Shown: positions 1 to 8,371, counted from the stretch's first letter. The stretch is 64,000 bases of DNA from Peribacillus deserti (GCF_002863585.1 NZ_PGUY01000048.1:1-64000), one strand, 5' to 3'. Numbers and translations are program-made. Notes: generated from the sequence alone by a model not told the origin.

Positions 1-111
1 GACCCCACAGGCGAAGCCGAGGAGGCTCAGCGCCCGCCCCGCGGAAAGCGAGCATCCTGTAGTTGAAATCAACCCCCATGTTCAATAACAACAAAGTTTG
101 CGAAAACAGCC
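1..111 (+). mobile_element. MITE-like element R1, copy 1 (cut by window edge)
   Basis: GC-rich core followed by a terminal repeat ending GCGAAAACAGCC, nearly identical to the right half of the complete copy at 25708-25933. The element ends at base 111, three bases before the stop codon of the GGDEF-EAL gene (114-116, minus strand). Bases 112-119 (TTTTATAC) would be the right target duplication; the left end lies outside the window. Confidence 0.75.
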
Positions 112-113
112 TT

Positions 114-2231
114 TTATACTAATGATTTTTCTTTATATAAAAACGCCTGCTCAATTTCCCATGGCGGCAGGGGTTTTGAGTATAAGAAGCCTTGTACTTT
201 CTGACAATTGGCGGCTTTTAGAAATCCTGCTTGTTCTTCAAGCTCAACTCCTTCAGCAATCACTTCAAGACCAAGACTTTGTGCAAGGTGGATGATCGTG
301 GTTGTAATGGCTGCATCTTTTTTATCCGATAGAATTTCTCTTACAAACGATTGGTCGATCTTTAATGTATCAAGAGGAAACTGTTTTAAATAGCTTAGAG
401 AGGAATAACCTGTTCCAAAGTCATCAACAGAAATTGACAAACCTATATCCTTAAGTTTCCTGACAATTGCCAGACTCTCTGTGGTATTCTGCATAGCGCC
501 TTCAGTGATTTCTATTTCCAGGCGGCAGGGCGGGATCCCATACTTATGAATTAATGCATTTATTTTGTCTGCCAGCTCAGGCTGAAGGAATTGCTTTGGC
601 GAGAGATTGACAGCTACTTTTATCTTTTGCAGCCCCTTTGCATCCCATTGTACGATCTGCCTGCAGACTTCTTCAAATACCCATTCCCCAATCGGAACAA
701 TCAAAGCTGTATCTTCTGCGAGCGGAATAAATTCAGCTGGCGATACATAGCCCAATGTCGGATTATGCCACCTGAGCAAAGCTTCAAGACTTTCAATCCG
801 GCCTGTTTGCAAATTGATCTGGGGCTGATAATAGAGACTCAGTTCATTTTTTTCAATGGATCTGCGAAGATATGATTCCATCACAACTATATTAGGCTGA
901 TGGAGAAGAATCTCCTTGCTGTAAAACTGAAAATGGGCCTTGCCTCTTTCTTTCACTTTGTGCAGCGCTGCGTCTGCCTTCTGAATCAGCGTCTCACTGT
1001 CTAACCCATCATTAGGATACATACTAATCCCAATGCTTGGCGAAATAAAGTAATCCTGACTGCCAAGATTGAAAGGCACCTTAAATTGGTTAAAAAGCAC
1101 TCCCGCGAATTGTTCGGCATCCTGTTTATTTATATGGTGAAGCAGAACCGTAAACTCATCCCCGCCCTGGCGGTACAGCTTATATTCAAAACCAGTGATC
1201 CTGCTTAACCTCATTGCGACATCTTTCAGAAGCAAATCTCCATTTTTATGTCCGAGTGAATCATTCAATAGCTTAAAGCGATCCAGATCGATATTATACA
1301 AAGCCAGTTCGACCACCCTGTTTTTATCCTCAGAAATTACCTGATTCAGGTCCCGCAATAAGGCAGCCCGGTTTAATAAACCGGTTAATTGGTCGTGATG
1401 AGCCATATAATGAATGGTTTCCATATTATCAATTTGGGGAGAAATGTTCTTCATTATCACATAAATCCCTTTAATTTCTGAGGAAATAATAATGGGTACC
1501 GTTCTTATGTGGACATGAATGAAACTGCCTTTTTTCAGGGTGAAGTGCAAGTCTTGAGATTCAAGGGCTTCGCCTTTAATGGATTTGTTAAAAAGTCTTT
1601 TAAAGCATTTTCGATCACTTTCTGGAAAGTAATGAAATATCTGTTGTTTTATCAGCTCTTTCTCTGTATAACCGGTTGTTAAAAAAGCCGAATAATTTGA
1701 GCTTAGTATTTTCCCTTTATGATCGAGAGAAAAAATTGAATCCATATTATGATCTATGATGGATCTGTACCGCTCTTGGCTTTCGAGTAGGTATTTATTT
1801 TCCTGGACTGTTTTTGTAATATCCCTTGTAACGCTCACCACATACTTAACTTTCCCGTCTTCATCATCTACAGGCGTTAATATAGATTCACCGAAGTAGG
1901 TTCTGCCATCCGCAGAAATCCCTGAATCTTTGAAGCTGATCGCATATTTACTGGTCAAGGATTTATTATAATAATGTATTAACTCCTGGGATTTTTCAGG
2001 GGACAAGACTTCATGAATCATTTTGCCGATACTTTCTTCCTGTATGGCTGCTTTTTCCAGCGCTACAGCATTAGCGAATAAGTATCGGAACTGATTATCC
2101 CCCTCCACCTTCATGATAAATAACATATCGTTAACATGGCGGAAGATAATTTCAAATATGATGTTTTCTATACGTTCACTGCTTTTAGCATTATCCAGCT
2201 CATTCTTCAAATAAGAACTTAATATCTTCAT
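114..2231 (-). CDS. PAS-PAS-GGDEF-EAL cyclic-di-GMP signalling protein
   Basis: 705 residues, probably cytoplasmic because no membrane segment is evident. Order: PAS-like sensor about 25-145, second PAS with PAC about 150-270, GGDEF domain about 280-440, EAL domain about 455-700. The GGDEF signature is intact (RQGGDEFTVL, near residue 355). No RxxD inhibitory site is seen just before it. The EAL domain keeps EALLRW, DDFGTGYSSL and the late EGVE glutamate, so both diguanylate cyclase and phosphodiesterase activity are possible; which dominates cannot be read from sequence. ATG start with AAGGTG nine bases upstream. Monocistronic. A PilZ-like protein at 22525 could belong to the same signalling network, which is inference only. 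Confidence 0.93.
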   Translation of the reverse strand: MKILSSYLKNELDNAKSSERIENIIFEIIFRHVNDMLFIMKVEGDNQFRYLFANAVALEKAAIQEESIGKMIHEVLSPEKSQELIHYYNKSLTSKYAISFKDSGISADGRTYFGESILTPVDDEDGKVKYVVSVTRDITKTVQENKYLLESQERYRSIIDHNMDSIFSLDHKGKILSSNYSAFLTTGYTEKELIKQQIFHYFPESDRKCFKRLFNKSIKGEALESQDLHFTLKKGSFIHVHIRTVPIIISSEIKGIYVIMKNISPQIDNMETIHYMAHHDQLTGLLNRAALLRDLNQVISEDKNRVVELALYNIDLDRFKLLNDSLGHKNGDLLLKDVAMRLSRITGFEYKLYRQGGDEFTVLLHHINKQDAEQFAGVLFNQFKVPFNLGSQDYFISPSIGISMYPNDGLDSETLIQKADAALHKVKERGKAHFQFYSKEILLHQPNIVVMESYLRRSIEKNELSLYYQPQINLQTGRIESLEALLRWHNPTLGYVSPAEFIPLAEDTALIVPIGEWVFEEVCRQIVQWDAKGLQKIKVAVNLSPKQFLQPELADKINALIHKYGIPPCRLEIEITEGAMQNTTESLAIVRKLKDIGLSISVDDFGTGYSSLSYLKQFPLDTLKIDQSFVREILSDKKDAAITTTIIHLAQSLGLEVIAEGVELEEQAGFLKAANCQKVQGFLYSKPLPPWEIEQAFLYKEKSLV

Positions 2232-2794
2232 TTAACTCAGCACCTTAAGGGGAATTCCTCTTTTTACTGTCTCGTCCATCGGTAGATGTAAGGGTTGTTA
2301 TCAGTATAAACATGGAAGATAATTCCGTAATTTGTTAGTTTTTGTATAAGGTCATTTTACAATGAAATGTGGATAATAAAACTAAAAAAAGAAAAAAAGT
2401 ACTGTTTTTAAAAATAACACTACTTTTTACCTATTTCTTCAATATAGTTTTTTGCACCTAGTGTTTTATGGGCACTTATTGATCTTTGTAACTTATGCCA
2501 GATTCCTGCGGGAAGAGCGCTTAAACGGGATATCTTCGTGAAACGCTGGGGAGGCTTCAGGACCACCTGGGTAAAAACAATAAGGTTAACTAAGCTTCCA
2601 ATTGACGGGGCTCGGAAATAGCCTATGTAATGTATGGCAGGTGCTGCCAATAGAATCAGCGGGATACTCTATTCCCCTGGAAAAACGCGTTTGCATTAAC
2701 AAAGGCAAACGGCTAAAAACCCAGCCGCAGAATCTTGTTCCACAAAAGAACACTTCAAGTTTTTTGTTTCACCCCTGCAAACATAGAACAGGCT
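2232..2794. other. Gene-free interval, nothing recognised
   Basis: About 560 bases between the GGDEF-EAL start and a candidate sporulation promoter. It is AT-rich next to the gene (2330-2440), then of mixed composition. A minus-strand open frame at 2420-2650 has no convincing ribosome site or family resemblance. I compared 2580-2760 with the c-di-GMP riboswitch pattern because of the neighbouring gene and found no match. Confidence 0.4.
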
Positions 2795-2821
2795 CATATT
2801 GAATCGGAATATCATACGATA
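2795..2821 (+). promoter_or_regulatory. Candidate mother-cell sporulation promoter (sigma-E/K type)
   Basis: CATACGATA at 2813-2821 fits the -10 of sigma-E (CATACAnT) and sigma-K (CATAnnnTA). CATATT at 2795-2800 resembles a sigma-E -35, although the 12-base gap is short by one or two. It lies about 65 bases upstream of the Tyr/Pro-rich small gene. Pattern match only. Confidence 0.35.
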
Positions 2822-2883
2822 GTGTAGCTTAATAAGCCGCATGCTGTTAGTGTCATCATTACAATAAAAGAAAGGAGCTGCTT

Positions 2884-3084
2884 ATGTACTCTCAACCTGC
2901 ACATTATCATCAGCCTGCCTATGTTCATAACTATAGAAATGGCGGGGACGAGCGCTTTTTCCCACTGCTTCCTTTTGTTGCTGGTCTTGCTGTCGGACCG
3001 CTCTTGTTTAGCAGACCATACTATTATCCTCCCTATCCTGTTTATCCCGGATATCCGCCGCCTGTACCATTCCCTTATTATTAA
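2884..3084 (+). CDS. Small Tyr/Pro-rich protein of unknown function
   Basis: 66 residues with an excellent ribosome site (GAAAGGAG, seven bases before ATG). The N-terminus is rich in His, Tyr and Gln. Residues about 25-43 form a hydrophobic stretch (PLLPFVAGLAVGPLLF) that could cross or insert into a membrane. The tail is almost wholly Tyr and Pro (PYYYPPYPVYPGYPPP). Such low-complexity Tyr/Pro/His proteins are frequent among spore-coat components of Bacillaceae, and the sigma-E/K-like promoter upstream agrees, but I do not recognise a specific family. A hairpin terminator follows 14 bases after the stop. Confidence 0.7.
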   Translation: MYSQPAHYHQPAYVHNYRNGGDERFFPLLPFVAGLAVGPLLFSRPYYYPPYPVYPGYPPPVPFPYY

Positions 3085-3097
3085 ATGGATCAAAAAC

Positions 3098-3136
3098 ACC
3101 GGGGCCAGTTCAGAAACTTTGGCCCCAAATTTATTT
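3098..3136 (+). terminator. Rho-independent terminator of the small Tyr/Pro-rich gene
   Basis: Stem GGGGCCA (3101-3107) pairs with TGGCCCC (3120-3126) and is followed by AAATTTATTTT. It ends the transcript from 2884-3084. The rest of the gap to ykyB holds only the ykyB promoter. Confidence 0.7.
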
Positions 3137-3353
3137 TATAAAATAAGTTTAAGTACCATACATAAAGGGCAAAACGAAAAGGAAATGCTAATAAAAACTG
3201 TTTTGTTTACATGATGCTGTTTGCTAACAATCAGGCTGTTTCTTGGAACACTAATTCTGTGTTGAGCAGTGTGGCAGCAAGCTTGAAACAGCACCTAATG
3301 CAATGAGCCTTATTATATGTGAAAGAAAACTCTCTCTTTTTGCTAATTAATAA

Positions 3354-3362
3354 TGATATAAT
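3354..3362 (+). promoter_or_regulatory. Extended -10 promoter of ykyB
   Basis: TGATATAAT matches an extended -10 (TGnTATAAT) of the housekeeping sigma factor, 35 bases before the ykyB start. No good -35 hexamer is present, as is common with extended -10 promoters. Confidence 0.5.
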
Positions 3363-3397
3363 AAGGCAAAAAAGTAATATACCGAAAGGAGATTTTT

Positions 3398-3910
3398 ATG
3401 GTTCAACCCAATGGGGGCAATAGGAAAGGCTCGCTACCCATTCAAACTTTGGCACAGGCTGTATTTGTAGTCAATAAGCATGCAAAAACAGCACTAAAGC
3501 CTCAGAGCCTCTATCATCTAAAACAAAGAGCACTAGTCCAATTAATGCAAGAAGGAAAAGCTAAAAAGGTTGGGCTCCACTTTTCCGATAACCCTAAATA
3601 CTCCAGGCAGCAGTCGGATGTCATTGTGGAATGCGGTGATTACGTTTTTCACCTGCCGCCAACCAAGGAGGATAAAACATCCCTTCCCCATTTAGGAAAC
3701 CGTCTATCTGATAAACGCAATCCGAAGGCTCATCTATCCCTTTCAAAAGCTAGAACGATTCTCCAGGATTATACCGGTTTAAAAACAGCAGAATCAGACA
3801 CCAGCAGGCAGCCGCATCGTACTGCAAAAAAGCGGGTTCAAAAGAACAAAACTCCAGATTGCTTTTCTTCTTCTTTTTTGGGAAGCGATCTAAACTTCTA
3901 TAAAAGATAA
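3398..3910 (+). CDS. ykyB: YkyB family protein
   Basis: 170 residues; ATG preceded by GAAAGGAG. The N-terminal 115 residues carry the pattern I recall for B. subtilis YkyB: LAQAVFVVNKHAKTA, a KQRAL segment, KKVGLHFSDNP, then a QQSDV segment and FHLPPTKED. A basic Ser/Thr-rich tail follows and ends in F-Y-K-R. Function unknown; small, soluble, no signal peptide. In B. subtilis it lies next to cheV, as here, where only the HD protein intervenes, supporting orthology by position. It converges with the HD gene on a shared terminator. Confidence 0.88.
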   Translation: MVQPNGGNRKGSLPIQTLAQAVFVVNKHAKTALKPQSLYHLKQRALVQLMQEGKAKKVGLHFSDNPKYSRQQSDVIVECGDYVFHLPPTKEDKTSLPHLGNRLSDKRNPKAHLSLSKARTILQDYTGLKTAESDTSRQPHRTAKKRVQKNKTPDCFSSSFLGSDLNFYKR

Positions 3911-3940
3911 AATGGAGCCGGCAAACCGGCTCCATTTTTT
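3908..3940. terminator. Bidirectional terminator between ykyB and the HD gene
   Basis: AATGGAGCCGGC pairs with the mirrored GCCGGCTCCATT arm around a four-base loop, with A-run on the left and T-run on the right. It serves both convergent genes and overlaps the HD gene stop. Confidence 0.85.
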
Positions 3941-4490
3941 ACTTCAAACGCTGCGACAACTCTCTAAGCTCATGAAAGAAAGGAGGAACATTTTTTGATT
4001 CAAGATTATCAAAAAGTGCCTCGGCAACTGAAGAATAATACCAATGCTGCTTTTCCTTCCCTCTTTTAAAGTGAGACCAGATAGAGTTCCCCTGGAGTTC
4101 ATAATCTTTAAGTATGCTTCTTAGATTATCTAGCTTGTCCGCTCCAACCAAAGCCTTCACTTCAAGGGCTGCCGTTTTGACACTATGGATTGTATGCGAC
4201 TTCCTATCTTCCCAGGAAAGGTGCTTATCCTCCGTATTTGAGGATACGAGCCGTGCAACTGCCTCACCAAAACGCTCTCTGATGTCACCTATGGTAAATG
4301 ACGTATCCTCTGCTACGTCATGCAGCAGCCCAGCCGCAATCACTTCATCTGAAAATCTTCCTTGCCGTAGAATAGCTGCTACATTCATAGGGTGCTGGAT
4401 ATACGGTGTTTTTCTCAGTTTCCTAAACTGTCCCTGATGAGCTTCTGTGGCAAATTCCAGAGCTCTTTCAATTAGACTTGATTCCTTCAT
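3939..4490 (-). CDS. Stand-alone HD-domain protein resembling the SpoT/RelA hydrolase domain
   Basis: 183 residues. The single domain carries the metal-binding pattern of (p)ppGpp hydrolases: IQHPMNVAAIL near residue 32, LLHDVAEDT near 55 and a later ADKLDNL near 120. No synthetase, TGS or ACT domain follows, so it looks like a small alarmone-hydrolase-type protein (MESH1-like) rather than RelA. Known family members hydrolyse (p)ppGpp or related nucleotides; activity here is inferred. ATG with TAGGAG seven bases upstream. It lies 15 bases after the cheV stop on the same strand and may be cotranscribed with it. Confidence 0.85.
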   Translation of the reverse strand: MKESSLIERALEFATEAHQGQFRKLRKTPYIQHPMNVAAILRQGRFSDEVIAAGLLHDVAEDTSFTIGDIRERFGEAVARLVSSNTEDKHLSWEDRKSHTIHSVKTAALEVKALVGADKLDNLRSILKDYELQGNSIWSHFKRGKEKQHWYYSSVAEALFDNLESKNVPPFFHELRELSQRLK

Positions 4491-4505
4491 ACAACAACTC
4501 CTAAA

Positions 4506-5411
4506 TTATAGAATCAGCTGGTCGATATAGTCTATCAGCCCGCCAATATCGGGCTTGCTTACTTGCGCGTCAGCTCCTACCATTGTGCCTTTATGACGAA
4601 GGTCTTCTGTAATAAGAGAAGAAAAGATAATGACCGGCAATTCCCCAAAACGGGCATCCGCCTTCAGATGCTTGGTCAGGTAAAGACCATCCATTTGAGG
4701 CATCTCTATATCCGTGATAATCAGTTTGACTTCTTCCGTTATCCGATTACCGTTATTGCACAAGCTCTCCAGATAATCCAGTATATCACGGCCATTGTCA
4801 AAAAATGTAACATTAACATAACCAGCTGACTTTAACGTGTCACCCAGAAGCTGCCTTAAAAGTGGTGAATCTTCTGCCGCCAAAATTCGCTTAGTGGAGG
4901 TCTCCCTTTTTCCGGCATCCGTAAACCGGCCTGAATGAAGTCCCGCATCAGGATTAAGGTCAACGACTATTTTTTCAAAATCCACAAGGAGAATCATGCC
5001 TTCTTCTAAACTGATGACTCCGATAATTTGATCCATCAGACCTTTATTCAGTCCAGAAGGCTTTTCAATGGCCTCCCAGGATATCCGGTGTATTTGTGTT
5101 ACTGTATGAACATGGAAAACCACTTTCTGCATATTGAATTCAGCCACAATGAATTTATCCTGATCAGGCTCAAGCGAAGCGGGAAAGCCTAATGCACCAG
5201 CCATATCCACAACCGGCAGGATCTCTCCCCTCAATTCAATGATCCCCTCTATATGAGGATGTGAATGGGGAATCACAGTAACCGGAACGGGTTTAATAAT
5301 TTCTTTCACTTTAATAACATTAATCCCAAATTTATTTGATCCAATACTGAACTGCACAATTTCAAGTTCGTTAGTACCGCTCTCTAGCAAAATTCCCTTT
5401 TGTGTATGCAA
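4506..5411 (-). CDS. cheV: Chemotaxis coupling protein CheV
   Basis: 301 residues from a TTG start; that TTG (5411) has AGGAG nine bases upstream, whereas an earlier in-frame TTG at 5420 almost touches the same site. N-terminal CheW-like domain about 15-150 (SGTNELEIVQF, VTVIPHSHPHIEG, ELRGEILPVVD) and a C-terminal response-regulator receiver about 175-300 with phospho-acceptor Asp in LIITDIEMPQMDG and a late SKP lysine. CheV couples chemoreceptors to CheA and, phosphorylated by CheA, assists adaptation. The neighbours ykyB and patA match the B. subtilis order. Confidence 0.94.
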   Translation of the reverse strand: MHTQKGILLESGTNELEIVQFSIGSNKFGINVIKVKEIIKPVPVTVIPHSHPHIEGIIELRGEILPVVDMAGALGFPASLEPDQDKFIVAEFNMQKVVFHVHTVTQIHRISWEAIEKPSGLNKGLMDQIIGVISLEEGMILLVDFEKIVVDLNPDAGLHSGRFTDAGKRETSTKRILAAEDSPLLRQLLGDTLKSAGYVNVTFFDNGRDILDYLESLCNNGNRITEEVKLIITDIEMPQMDGLYLTKHLKADARFGELPVIIFSSLITEDLRHKGTMVGADAQVSKPDIGGLIDYIDQLIL

Positions 5412-5503
5412 ATGTATCAAACTCCTAGAAGTATTCTTTTATACCATTTATATCGGAAGAATGTGAGATTTTTTGAGAACTGATCACCTTGGCCAATTCA
5501 CAT

Positions 5504-5553
5504 AAAAAAAGGATGACTTTTTACTGCTTCGGGAAGCTAAGTCATCCTTTTTT
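5504..5553. terminator. Hairpin with AAAAAAAGGATGACTT / AAGTCATCCTTTTTT arms
   Basis: Long perfect stem with flanking A- and T-runs, able to work in both directions. Reading on the minus strand it lies behind corA, with array A between the corA stop and this hairpin; corA transcripts may therefore carry array A as 3' untranslated RNA. Confidence 0.8.
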
Positions 5554-5648
5554 CGGGATGTATTCAAAGAGCCTTTGAATATGGCGGTCTCTGGTACTTT
5601 CTAGGAGTTTGCTTACAAAATCTTTCTTATTTGAAAGTCCATTTCGTT

Positions 5649-5826
5649 TATGCATTTAATTTTAGATCTTACGCTTATGTTTCCGAAGTTTATGCTTACC
5701 TTTTTGAAGCTTATGCTTATGTTTCAGGAGTATATGCCTGTATTAGGCAAAGCTTTGCTTATCTTCCTGTATTTATGCTGATGACCCAGTTCTTATGCTT
5801 TTCTTTTGAGAGTTATGCTTGCTGCC
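5649..5826 (+). repeat. Phased array A: nine TATGCTTA cores at 21/20-bp spacing
   Basis: Cores (TATGC or one-base variants) start at 5649, 5670, 5691, 5712, 5733, 5754, 5774, 5794 and 5814: five steps of 21 then three of 20. The usual extended core is TATGCTTA; spacer bases diverge. An 80-residue open frame across it is an artefact of the 21-base period. Array B has the identical spacing series, and its eighth unit resembles the eighth here (TATGCTTTTC, TTTGAG). Confidence 0.9.
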
Positions 5827-5893
5827 AAACCTCTTATCACTCGATGATAAGCTGCAGACCTCCGGCACTTTAAGCCAAAGCGACTCTACGAAG

Positions 5894-6901
5894 TTATCTT
5901 CTTGTCTGTTTACTGGTGTATTGTCTAACCCGTATCTTGCCTGGCTTGCCAATCCACCCTTTTTTGTTAAAGTATAAAAACATACCAAATCCGAGTATAA
6001 ACATAACCATTAGAACAAGAAAATAGCCATATTTCCACTCAAGCTCCGGCATATGTTCGAAATTCATGCCGTATATGCCGACAATGAACGTCAACGGCAT
6101 GAAAATAGTAGTAATCACAGTCAAAGTCATGATGACAGTATTCATGATGTGAGAATTCATCGATATGTAACTGTCGCGAATATCGGAAGAAAACTCCCTG
6201 GATGTTTCCATCATTTCAACAAGCTTAAGCAAATGATCATAAATATCATTGAAGTACAGTTTTTGGTCCTTTACATGGCTCAGCCTTTCAGAATTTATGA
6301 TCCTATATAATAAGTCCCTCATGGGAATCAGTGTTTTTCTGATCTTATTCAGATCACCTCTAACATCAAACAGTTCTTCCATTAAGTTCGTTCTTGTACT
6401 GCGGCTCGGATGATCGTCCAGTTCGTTCAGGAAATCTTCAATTTTAAACATCAGCGGGAAAAAATTATCTACGATCTTGTCGATGACCGAATGAATCACA
6501 AAAAAGGGGCCGCGGATATTATGTGAAGATGGATTAAATGACTCCCAGATCTTATCTAATTCGGGAAGGGGCTTTTTATGGTAGGTAACAATGTGCTTGC
6601 TGCTGATAAACATGTCAACCTCTTCTGCCTCAAGCGTCGTATGATCCAGAGCATGAACCACAATAAATTGATAGTCATCATAAAAATCCAGCTTGGGGCG
6701 CTGCAAGAAATCATCCAAACAATCTTCAACAGAAAGCGGATGAAAATGAAAAATTGAACCCAGCAGCAAAGTTTCTTCCCTGCTCGCACGATCAAAGTCC
6801 ACCCAGAACCACTTAATATCCTCCCTATCCATCTCCTCCAAACGCAACTGATGCAGAATTTCACCATCATTCGTAATCGCAAGCGTCCTAATCACAAACA
6901 T
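5894..6901 (-). CDS. CorA-family divalent-cation transporter
   Basis: 335 residues from ATG 6901 (MFVIRTLAIT). Upstream in-frame codons are open, but CorA proteins normally begin with this strand. A large soluble N-terminal domain rich in acidic residues (about 1-240) is followed by two C-terminal membrane helices, with the family signature GMN in VGIYGMNFEHMPE near residue 278 between them. It forms pentameric Mg2+ (or Co2+/Ni2+) channels in the family. A basic tail (GKIRVRQYTSKQTRR) follows the last helix. It sits alone between patA (divergent) and cheV; in B. subtilis I recall no CorA gene here, so it looks like a local insertion in the cheV-patA backbone. Confidence 0.92.
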   Translation of the reverse strand: MFVIRTLAITNDGEILHQLRLEEMDREDIKWFWVDFDRASREETLLLGSIFHFHPLSVEDCLDDFLQRPKLDFYDDYQFIVVHALDHTTLEAEEVDMFISSKHIVTYHKKPLPELDKIWESFNPSSHNIRGPFFVIHSVIDKIVDNFFPLMFKIEDFLNELDDHPSRSTRTNLMEELFDVRGDLNKIRKTLIPMRDLLYRIINSERLSHVKDQKLYFNDIYDHLLKLVEMMETSREFSSDIRDSYISMNSHIMNTVIMTLTVITTIFMPLTFIVGIYGMNFEHMPELEWKYGYFLVLMVMFILGFGMFLYFNKKGWIGKPGKIRVRQYTSKQTRR

Positions 6902-6963
6902 ATTCCTACTCTCTACCAGGATAATTACTACCATCATATACCCTTTTACACTAAAAATCCATT

Positions 6964-6980
6964 TGGGGGACTGTCCCCCA
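6964..6980. repeat. Perfect 17-bp inverted repeat TGGGGGACTGTCCCCCA
   Basis: Two eight-base arms around a single central T, in the divergent gap between corA and patA, 62 bases from the corA start and 81 from the patA start. It has no T-run, so it is not a terminator. Suitable as an operator for a dimeric regulator or as a short dispersed repeat. Confidence 0.6.
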
Positions 6981-7061
6981 TTTCCCAAATTATTTCCCGG
7001 AATGCAGCTTCGTGTTAAAATAGTGGTAACCGCTATTTGCTTAAGCTGTTTAGGAGGAATT

Positions 7062-8207
7062 ATGGAAGAATATTTAAATGCTCGCGTAACTCATTTAGAA
7101 TTATCGGGAATTAGGAAGTTTTTTAATATGGTGGCGGAGTTTGATGATGTGGTTTCTCTGACAATCGGCCAGCCTGATTTCCCTACACCCTTACATATTA
7201 AAGAAGCCGCCAAACAAGCGGTTGATGAGGACTTTACGGTTTATACACATAACGCCGGTTTCTTGGGACTTAGAGACGCGGCAGCCAAGTATATGCTCAA
7301 GAAATACAATGTCTCCTATGAGGCGGAGTCTGAAGTAATTGTTACCACAGGTGCAAGCGAGGCCATCGATATCTCGCTCAGGACCATCCTAAAAGAAGGC
7401 GATGAAGTGATCCTGCCTGGTCCCATTTATCCAGGGTATGAACCTATCGTCAGGCTTTGCGGAGCAGTACCGGTATTGGCTGATATCACCAAAAGCTCTT
7501 TCAAAATGAATGCTGAAGTCATATCTGGGTATATCACAGACAAAACTAAATGCATTATCATCCCTTACCCTTCTAACCCTACAGGAGTTACCCTCACTCG
7601 TGAGGAGCTCATGGAAATTGCAGAGCTTGTCAGAGGGAAGGGCATCTTTATTCTAGCCGATGAGATCTACAGCGAGCTGGTTTTTGACCAGCAGCATACA
7701 TCCATCGCTGAATTCTTAAAGGGGCAGACCATCCTTATCAACGGACTTTCAAAGTCTCACTCCATGACTGGCTGGAGAATCGGATTCTTATTTGCTCCTA
7801 AGGAAATCGTTCAACATATTCTAAAGGTCCATCAATATAATGTAAGCTGTGCTTCATCCATTTCTCAAAAAGCCGCATATGCTGCCGTTACAGCAGGATT
7901 TGACGACACTGCCGCCATGCGTGACGAATACAAAAGAAGACGTGATTATGTGTATAGCCGATTAGTTGAGATGGATTTGGAAGTGGTAAAGCCTGATGGC
8001 GCCTTTTACTTTTTTGTTAAGCTGCCAGAAGCCTATTCTTCCTCCCAGGACTTTGCTCTTGAGCTGTTAAAGAAACAAAAAGTTGCCTTGGTGCCGGGAG
8101 ATGCATTCTCTCCGCTGGGTGAAGGCTATGTCAGATTGTCTTATGCCTATTCCATGGACACCCTGAAAAGGGCACTCGACAGACTTCAGTTATTTTTAAA
8201 GAAATAG
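7062..8207 (+). CDS. patA: Aminotransferase PatA (class I/II PLP enzyme)
   Basis: 381 residues; ATG 7062 has AGGAGG six bases upstream, and the 33 codons open before it lack a ribosome site. Fold type I aminotransferase: SLTIGQPDFPTP near 30, the PYPSNPTG segment near residue 170, PLP-lysine in NGLSKSHSMTGWRIGF near 230, and substrate-binding arginine in YVRLSYA near the end. The B. subtilis orthologue PatA acts on N-acetyl-diaminopimelate in lysine synthesis and lies next to cheV; orthology rests on position and motif pattern. Its TAG stop uses the first two bases of the MITE-like element at 8206. Confidence 0.9.
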   Translation: MEEYLNARVTHLELSGIRKFFNMVAEFDDVVSLTIGQPDFPTPLHIKEAAKQAVDEDFTVYTHNAGFLGLRDAAAKYMLKKYNVSYEAESEVIVTTGASEAIDISLRTILKEGDEVILPGPIYPGYEPIVRLCGAVPVLADITKSSFKMNAEVISGYITDKTKCIIIPYPSNPTGVTLTREELMEIAELVRGKGIFILADEIYSELVFDQQHTSIAEFLKGQTILINGLSKSHSMTGWRIGFLFAPKEIVQHILKVHQYNVSCASSISQKAAYAAVTAGFDDTAAMRDEYKRRRDYVYSRLVEMDLEVVKPDGAFYFFVKLPEAYSSSQDFALELLKKQKVALVPGDAFSPLGEGYVRLSYAYSMDTLKRALDRLQLFLKK

Positions 8208-8323
8208 CTCTGTTAAACTATCCTGGGGATTGCAGCTGGCAGGCACCTCTTTCCCCTAAAGGAGTCTCGCAAATCCGTTCCATCAACATAGTTCCAAAAT
8301 CAACCATGGAAGTTAACATTGCC
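8206..8323 (-). mobile_element. MITE-like element R1b, short copy behind patA
   Basis: Begins AGCTCTGTTAAACTAT and ends GTTAACATTGCC. Flanks AAAGAAAT (8198-8205) and AAAGAAAA (8324-8331) match at seven of eight bases, as an aged 8-bp target duplication would. The interior is shortened but keeps GGAGTCTCGCA. Confidence 0.7.
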
Positions 8324-8333
8324 AAAGAAAATA

Positions 8334-8371
8334 AAAAGACGCTTGAACCAATTGAGTTCAAGCGTCTTTTC
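8334..8371. terminator. Bidirectional terminator between patA and the M23 gene
   Basis: AAAAGACGCTTGAAC pairs with GTTCAAGCGTCTTTT around a seven-base loop. It serves the convergent patA and peptidase genes. Confidence 0.9.

Noticed and set aside
2420-2650. 76-codon minus-strand frame in the gap after the GGDEF-EAL gene
   Set aside because: No ribosome site, no recognisable family, composition unlike neighbouring genes.
2580-2760. c-di-GMP riboswitch upstream of the small gene
   Set aside because: The stems and conserved bases of GEMM-type aptamers could not be matched on either strand.
5631-5873. 80-codon open frame across array A with a seven-residue YAYVSEV-like repeat
   Set aside because: The heptad results from the 21-bp period of the DNA array; the frame is lost when spacing becomes 20 bp, and no ribosome site precedes it.
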